This document shows, piece by piece, positions 60,033-64,000 of a stretch of DNA of 64,000 bases (positions are counted from its first letter, which is position 1; each line of letters starts with the position of its first letter). The DNA is taken from NCBI RefSeq assembly GCF_001750285.1, contig NZ_MAMP01000024.1, forward strand, positions 457,641-521,640, in the 5' to 3' direction. The DNA comes from Domibacillus iocasae (GTDB lineage: Bacteria; Bacillota; Bacilli; Bacillales; Domibacillaceae). The notes beneath the pieces were generated by a model. It was not told the origin of the DNA, did not search any database, and saw only the letters and a program-made list of their open reading frames with translations. The position numbers were made by a program, and so were the translations under genes.

Positions 60033-60253
60033 TTATTCTTTTGGCAGATAAAAGTCATTTCCATACCTGTCTTTAGCCCTGATTTTTCTGTCACGGCGAT
60101 GAACCACTACTTCACTGCCTTGTTTTTTTGCTGTCTCTACGGCAGCGGCAATCGCTCGCTTTGAGTGCTATGTTTTGAAGACGCTCTGGAATGACCCGCT
60201 CCTTTCAATCGCCAGCTCCCATCCTTATGTTCAGAAACATGCTGACCTGCCAA
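60033..60253 (-). pseudogene. Frameshifted DUF2188 protein
   Basis: A TTG start at 60253 behind GGGAAGGAG opens a frame encoding GQHVSEHKDGSWRLKGAGHSRASSKHSTQS, the N-terminal half of a DUF2188 protein. That frame then hits a stop. The second half, KRAIAAAVETAKKQGSEVVVHRRD...RYGNDFYLPKE with a stop at 60033, is in another frame; the switch lies near 60158. The span is 221 bases, not a multiple of three. It is either a recent pseudogene or a sequencing indel. Confidence 0.75.
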
Positions 60254-60276
60254 AAGAAACACTCCTTCCCGTAAAA

Positions 60277-60308
60277 ATATAATTCTTTTTGGCAATAAAG
60301 AATTATAT
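60277..60308. repeat. 12-bp perfect inverted repeat upstream of the RsbR-like gene
   Basis: ATATAATTCTTT and AAAGAATTATAT are separated by 8 bases (TTGGCAAT), 42 bases before the start of the RsbR-like gene. It may be an operator. Confidence 0.65.
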
Positions 60309-60350
60309 ACTATGTCTAAAGGGATTTTTATGAGGGAGTAGGCATAGTGA

Positions 60351-61196
60351 ATGAGAGATGAACTGCATTATATAGGAAAAAAAATCGTTCAAAATGAGTT
60401 TGAACTCGCAAAAGAAGTAGATGATATTCAAAACAATGACTATAAGCATCGACTCGAAAGCTCTGGGTTTCCGGCATCTGAATTTACGGCATACAGGGCT
60501 GAACTACTGCGGTACTTTGGAGAAGCATTGTACATGAATTTTGAAGAAATCGTTGAGAAAGTGAACACCTGGGGTGAAAAGGTTGCCAACAAAGCAATCT
60601 ATTACAACATTTCATTAAGCGATTCTTTAATAGCGATCTCTAATTATCGCACCGTTATTTGGAATGTTTTTACCGAAGAGCTGGAGCAAAGAAAATTCGC
60701 TGCTAAAACCATGCTGGATGTATCAAAAATAATTGATCCCTTATTTGATAAAGTGAGCCGTATTTTTGGTGAAACCTATGAAAATAATAGTAAAAGGTTA
60801 ATGGCAATTGCCTACACGGCACTTGAAGAGTTATCTGTTCCTGTAGTTCCAATAGCGACAGGAATAGCTGTCATCCCTCTTGTAGGAGCAATAGATACGC
60901 ATCGGGCGCAGTTAATAATGGAAACAGCATTAAGAGAAGGTGCCCGGCTAAAGATCTCTCATTTCATCTTAGATATTTCAGGTGTGCTTATTATTGATAC
61001 AATGGTCGCCAATCAAATTTTTCAAATCATAAAGGCTTTAAAACTAATCGGCATACAGACCATCTTAACTGGAATACGTCCTGAAATTGCACAGACCATT
61101 GTCAACCTGGGTTTAAACTTCAACGAGATCAAAACACATGCAAGCTTGAAACAAGCATTAAAAGAACTAGGTTTTAATAATGAAAAAAATTGTTAA
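60351..61196 (+). CDS. RsbR-family stressosome protein (STAS domain)
   Basis: A 281-residue protein with a helical N-terminal sensory domain (about 1-145, RsbR non-heme-globin type) and a C-terminal STAS domain (about 160-275). The STAS part has PLVGAIDTHRAQLIMETAL and ILDISGVLIIDTMVANQIF, holding the two Thr positions equivalent to the RsbT phosphorylation sites. B. subtilis has several RsbR paralogues feeding sigma-B activation. No rsbS, rsbT or rsbU is in the window, so this is an orphan paralogue. Confidence 0.87.
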   Translation: MRDELHYIGKKIVQNEFELAKEVDDIQNNDYKHRLESSGFPASEFTAYRAELLRYFGEALYMNFEEIVEKVNTWGEKVANKAIYYNISLSDSLIAISNYRTVIWNVFTEELEQRKFAAKTMLDVSKIIDPLFDKVSRIFGETYENNSKRLMAIAYTALEELSVPVVPIATGIAVIPLVGAIDTHRAQLIMETALREGARLKISHFILDISGVLIIDTMVANQIFQIIKALKLIGIQTILTGIRPEIAQTIVNLGLNFNEIKTHASLKQALKELGFNNEKNC

Positions 61197-61198
61197 AA

Positions 61199-61230
61199 TA
61201 AAAAGCTCACCTAACAAGTGAGCTTTTTTG
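61199..61230. terminator. Terminator after the RsbR-like gene
   Basis: The stem AAAAGCTCAC / GTGAGCTTTT with a CTAACAA loop is flanked by A and T runs. Confidence 0.85.
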
Positions 61231-61246
61231 GTTTGCATGACTGCTT

Positions 61247-62119
61247 TTATTCGGCATTATTTCTTTCCAACTTTTCTTTCATTTCCGAAACAGGAACATT
61301 TGTTTTCTCTCTTTGCTCCCCACCCTCTAATTCCTCTAATTCTACTCTTGTTTGAGGAAAACCATTTGCCTGCCAGTCATCTCTGTACTGAGCGTCTAAT
61401 GCAGTCAGTCCTTTATATGCTTCTTCTCTTTTTGCGTCAATACTTTCAACATTATCCTTTTTTAATAATGTTGACTCATCAGCAATAAATTCTTTATTTT
61501 TCACTATCTTGCTCACGATCATCTCATTTGAATCAGTTGATTCTTGTTTCTCCTCACCCGTTACTTTCAACTTAGAGCCGATTCCATTTTTAATGCCCGC
61601 CACTACTTTATGGGTTCCAGCTTTAATTCCACTTTCTAATTTTTGCATGGTTGTAGAAGCTGTTTCGTGGTTATTGTCGGTATCCTGCTTTTGTTGATAA
61701 GCATTCAAGGCTAAAACGATTCCAGTTGTAAGTAACGCTGTGGAACCGACTACTACACCCATCGTCATTTCTTTTTCTTGAATAGTCGAATTCATTTTAT
61801 CCAGCATTTCTTTTTCCTTTTCCATCATTTTTTGCTGCGTTTCAATCCCGGTCTTTACCCCTTCAACTGTTTTATTAATTCCGTCTTTTATCATCTCTTC
61901 TTCTATTTCAATTCCACTTTTAATGAGATCTGTTGTTTTTTCAGTTCCTGTTTTCACTTTATTTTTTATTCCTTTTTTCATTTCCTGCATTGCGCTAAAC
62001 TTTCGATTTTGTCTTTCGAGCATTAATTTTCTACGTTGATATCCCTTTGATACTTTTACTGCACCTGCAGACGCTAAGGCCGAGGATCCAACGATAATAC
62101 CCATTGTAGATGTTTTCAT
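61247..62119 (-). CDS. Membrane/helical protein with internal duplication
   Basis: A 290-residue protein of unknown family. Two copies of a module are visible. Residues 5-30 (STMGIIVGSSALASAG...KGYQRRK) match residues 118-143 (MTMGVVVGSTALLTTG...NAYQQK). Each is followed by a charged helix containing a GIK motif (MQEMKKGIKNKVKTG and MQKLESGIKAGTHKV). Between them lies a coiled-coil region (EIEEEMIKDGINKTVEGVKTGIETQQKMMEKEKEM). The C-terminal 90 residues are acidic and polar. GGAGGG precedes the ATG. Confidence 0.65.
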   Translation of the reverse strand: MKTSTMGIIVGSSALASAGAVKVSKGYQRRKLMLERQNRKFSAMQEMKKGIKNKVKTGTEKTTDLIKSGIEIEEEMIKDGINKTVEGVKTGIETQQKMMEKEKEMLDKMNSTIQEKEMTMGVVVGSTALLTTGIVLALNAYQQKQDTDNNHETASTTMQKLESGIKAGTHKVVAGIKNGIGSKLKVTGEEKQESTDSNEMIVSKIVKNKEFIADESTLLKKDNVESIDAKREEAYKGLTALDAQYRDDWQANGFPQTRVELEELEGGEQREKTNVPVSEMKEKLERNNAE

Positions 62120-62251
62120 AAATATCCCTCCAGTAATAATAGTTAATAAGGCTATTACCGAAAATGAGACTTGCTAAACGGTTTCTTTCACAGTCAATAC
62201 TATTTGTCTATAAATTTTCGTTAATTTTAAGAAAGAAGGCGGACAAATAGT

Positions 62252-62288
62252 AAAAAAAAACCCTTCAAAATGTTGAAGGGTTTTTTTC
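62252..62288 (-). terminator. Terminator of the rRNA-tRNA operon
   Basis: The stem AAACCCTTCAA / TTGAAGGGTTT on the minus strand is followed by T9, just after the last tRNA. Confidence 0.88.
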
Positions 62289-62312
62289 TCTATTAAGAGT
62301 CTGTACTGTACA

Positions 62313-62396
62313 TACCGGCGGCCGGGGTCGAACCGGCACTCCCGTGAAGGAACTGGATTTTGAGTCCAGCGCGTCTGCCAATTCCGCCACGCCGGC
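62313..62396 (-). tRNA. tRNA-Leu (CAA)
   Basis: An 84-base class II tRNA with an 18-base variable region. Anticodon CAA in loop CTCAAAA; acceptor GCCGGCG pairs with CGCCGGT. The 3' CCA is not encoded (TGT follows the discriminator). Last gene of the array. Confidence 0.93.
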
Positions 62397-62405
62397 AAAA
62401 AATAA

Positions 62406-62479
62406 TGGAGGCGGCAACCGGAATCGAACCGGTGGTAAAGGTTTTGCAGACCTTGGCCTTACCGCTTGGCTATGCCGCC
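62406..62479 (-). tRNA. tRNA-Cys (GCA)
   Basis: Anticodon GCA in loop CTGCAAA; acceptor GGCGGCA/TGCCGCC, CCA encoded. Confidence 0.96.
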
Positions 62480-62490
62480 TCAACTGAATA

Positions 62491-62565
62491 TGGAGCGGAA
62501 GACGGGATTCGAACCCGCGACCCCCACCTTGGCAAGGTGATGTTCTACCACTGAACTACTTCCGC
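62491..62565 (-). tRNA. tRNA-Gly (GCC)
   Basis: Anticodon GCC in loop TTGCCAA; acceptor GCGGAAG/CTTCCGC, CCA encoded. Confidence 0.96.
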
Positions 62566-62570
62566 ATAAA

Positions 62571-62645
62571 TGGCTGGGCTAGAAGGATTCGAACCTTCGC
62601 GTGACGGAGTCAAAGTCCGTTGCCTTACCGCTTGGCTATAGCCCA
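62571..62645 (-). tRNA. tRNA-Gln (TTG)
   Basis: Anticodon TTG in loop CTTTGAC; acceptor TGGGCTA/TAGCCCA, CCA encoded. Confidence 0.96.
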
Positions 62646-62657
62646 ATTTTGTAAAGA

Positions 62658-62734
62658 TGGGGCGATCGAGGGGAATCGAACCCCCGAATGTCGGAGCCAC
62701 AATCCGATGCGTTAACCACTTCGCCACGACCGCC
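62658..62734 (-). tRNA. tRNA-His (GTG)
   Basis: Anticodon GTG in loop TTGTGGC; the extra 5' G (position -1) typical of tRNA-His is included at 62734. CCA encoded. Confidence 0.95.
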
Positions 62735-62755
62735 ATCATATTTAATTCGATTGAT

Positions 62756-62829
62756 TGGCAGGGGCAGTAGGAATCGAACCCACACCGGAGGTTTTGGAGA
62801 CCTCTGTTCTACCGTTAAACTATGCCCCT
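62756..62829 (-). tRNA. tRNA-Trp (CCA)
   Basis: Anticodon CCA in loop CTCCAAA; acceptor AGGGGCA/TGCCCCT, 3' CCA encoded. Confidence 0.96.
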
Positions 62830-62835
62830 GTAAAA

Positions 62836-62919
62836 TGGTGGAGGGGGGCAGATTCGAACTGCCGAACCCGAAGGAGCGGATTTACAGTCCGCCGCGTTTA
62901 GCCACTTCGCTACCCCTCC
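62836..62919 (-). tRNA. tRNA-Tyr (GTA)
   Basis: Class II tRNA with long variable arm; anticodon GTA in loop CTGTAAA; CCA encoded. Confidence 0.96.
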
Positions 62920-62943
62920 ACAGCTTAACTACATTTCAAAAAA

Positions 62944-63019
<76 letters not shown>

Positions 63020-63023
63020 AACA

Positions 63024-63099
63024 TGGTGGCTCAGGACGGAATCGAACCGCCGACACAAGGATTTTCAGTCCTTTGCTCTACCAACTGAGCTACTGAGCC
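63024..63099 (-). tRNA. tRNA-Phe (GAA)
   Basis: Anticodon GAA in loop CTGAAAA; acceptor GGCTCAG/CTGAGCC, CCA encoded. Confidence 0.96.
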
Positions 63100-63123
63100 A
63101 ATTAAAATGATATGTATAAAAAA

Positions 63124-63200
63124 TGGCGGTCCGGACGGGACTCGAACCCGCGACCTCCTGCGTGACAGGCAGGCATTCTAACCAACTGAACTACCGGACC
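63124..63200 (-). tRNA. tRNA-Asp (GTC)
   Basis: Anticodon GTC in loop CTGTCAC; acceptor GGTCCGG/CCGGACC, CCA encoded. Confidence 0.96.
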
Positions 63201-63206
63201 AAACAA

Positions 63207-63280
<74 letters not shown>

Positions 63281-63290
63281 ATAATAATAA

Positions 63291-63366
63291 TGGTGGAGGA
63301 TGACGGGATCGAACCGCCGACCCTCTGCTTGTAAGGCAGATGCTCTCCCAGCTGAGCTAATCCTCC
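63291..63366 (-). tRNA. tRNA-Val (TAC)
   Basis: Anticodon TAC in loop CTTACAA; acceptor GGAGGAT/ATCCTCC, CCA encoded. Confidence 0.96.
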
Positions 63367-63370
63367 ATAA

Positions 63371-63445
63371 TGGTGACCCCTACGGGATTCGAACCCGTGT
63401 TACCGCCGTGAAAGGGCGGTGTCTTAACCGCTTGACCAAGGGGCC
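63371..63445 (-). tRNA. tRNA-Glu (TTC)
   Basis: Anticodon TTC in loop CTTTCAC; CCA encoded; the D-loop sequence is typical of bacillar tRNA-Glu. Confidence 0.96.
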
Positions 63446-63480
63446 ATAAAAAATATTTATATGTATTTTCTAGAGTATAC

Positions 63481-63572
63481 TGGCGGAGAGCAAGGGATTC
63501 GAACCCTTGAGACAGCGGTAACCGTCTACACGATTTCCAATCGTGCTCCTTCGACCTCTCGGACAGCTCTCC
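63481..63572 (-). tRNA. tRNA-Ser (GGA)
   Basis: Class II tRNA of about 92 bases with anticodon GGA in loop TTGGAAA; CCA encoded. Confidence 0.96.
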
Positions 63573-63577
63573 AAAAA

Positions 63578-63652
63578 TGGCTCCGCAGGCAAGACTCGAA
63601 CTTGCGACCGATCGGTTAACAGCCGATTGCTCTACCACTGAGCTACTGCGGA
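63578..63652 (-). tRNA. tRNA-Asn (GTT)
   Basis: Anticodon GTT in loop CTGTTAA; acceptor TCCGCAG/CTGCGGA, CCA encoded. First tRNA after 5S rRNA. Confidence 0.96.
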
Positions 63653-63672
63653 ATAAATAGTATAGATAATTC

Positions 63673-63789
<117 letters not shown>

Positions 63790-63960
63790 CTCTTTTGCGA
63801 CATTCATTATTATAACATAACAAATAGTTTTTGCAAGAAATTTTTATATTCTTTCAAAACTGGATAGAAGCGTTTATTGTATGGGCATAAATCCTTCGGG
63901 ATACACAGCCAAGTGCTGCCTGCCTCCAGCTAGCCTGAAGCCTGCTGGGGCATGTCAATT

Positions 63961-64000
63961 GATTAAGTCCTCGATCGATTAGTATTCGTCAGCTCCGCGC
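63961..64000 (-). rRNA. rrl: 23S ribosomal RNA, 3' end only
   Basis: The last 40 bases read on the minus strand GAGCTGACGAATACTAATCG, then ATCGAGGACTTAATC, the conserved 3' terminus of bacillar 23S rRNA. The gene continues beyond the window. The 23S-5S spacer (63790-63960) holds processing stems and no gene. Confidence 0.93.

Noticed and set aside
59964..60164. 66-residue plus-strand open frame
   Set aside because: It lies opposite the frameshifted DUF2188 gene, has no ribosome binding site, and its sequence is not protein-like.

Overview
The window looks like a chromosomal segment of an endospore-forming member of the Bacillaceae (low-GC Gram-positive). The evidence is a small acid-soluble spore protein behind a sigma-G-type promoter, the sporulation genes spoVR, yhbH and prkA, an ilv-leu operon with a T-box leader, a TPP riboswitch before thiC, strong AGGAGG-type ribosome binding sites and U-rich stem-loop terminators. 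Many blocks match the Bacillus subtilis yhf, yhg, yha, yhe, yhb and yhc neighbourhoods (yhfH/yhfI; yhgE-yhgD-hemH-hemE-hmoB; ecsB-ecsA-hit; yhaH-scoC-prsA-yhaM; yheB-ssp; prkA-yhbH; queG-trmL), rearranged relative to that species. I did not identify the species.

Layout. 1-4081: a truncated YhfI-like hydrolase, the zinc-ribbon peptide YhfH, and a tightly overlapping four-gene operon (propeller lipoprotein, response regulator, histidine kinase, YtkA/FixH-like lipoprotein). 4160-10020: yhgD/yhgE, hemE/hemH (hemY is absent) and hmoB. 10241-17372: ecsAB, hit, yhaH, scoC, small membrane proteins, prsA, yhaM and yhzD. 17414-24784: yhaR, yheB, a CstR/CsoR-type sensor, the spore protein, fumC, a two-gene OpuF-like osmolyte transporter whose second gene carries a 5' frameshift, and a 22-residue peptide. 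24831-33645: ilvD, T-box, ilvB-ilvH-ilvC-leuB-(structured 250-bp spacer)-leuC-leuD on the minus strand, with leuA missing. 33884-39984: a class A penicillin-binding protein, tatA, a dicarboxylate/glutamate symporter, a degenerate ArsC-like protein, ecsC and an RCK_C membrane protein. 40037-55542: spoVR, pgcA, a DsbB/thioredoxin pair, an RluA-type pseudouridine synthase, a low-affinity phosphate transport pair, a nitroreductase, a purine permease, wrbA, yhbH, prkA, trmL and queG. 55640-62119: thiC with its riboswitch, a short-chain dehydrogenase, a phosphoesterase, a frameshifted DUF2188 gene, an orphan RsbR-type stressosome protein and an internally duplicated membrane/helical protein. 62313-64000: fifteen tRNA genes, 5S rRNA and the 3' edge of 23S rRNA, all on the minus strand.

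Functional themes are branched-chain amino acid synthesis (T-box controlled), heme synthesis and turnover, secretion and extracytoplasmic folding (PrsA, EcsAB/EcsC, DsbB-like pair, TatA), regulation of post-exponential growth (ScoC), and sporulation (SASP, PrkA/YhbH/SpoVR). There is no prophage, insertion sequence with a transposase, or CRISPR array. The most unusual items are the two-lipoprotein two-component operon, the catalytically dead ArsC homologue, a convergent gene pair whose C-termini are encoded by the two arms of one inverted repeat, the structured leuB-leuC spacer, and several small genes of 22 to 59 codons.
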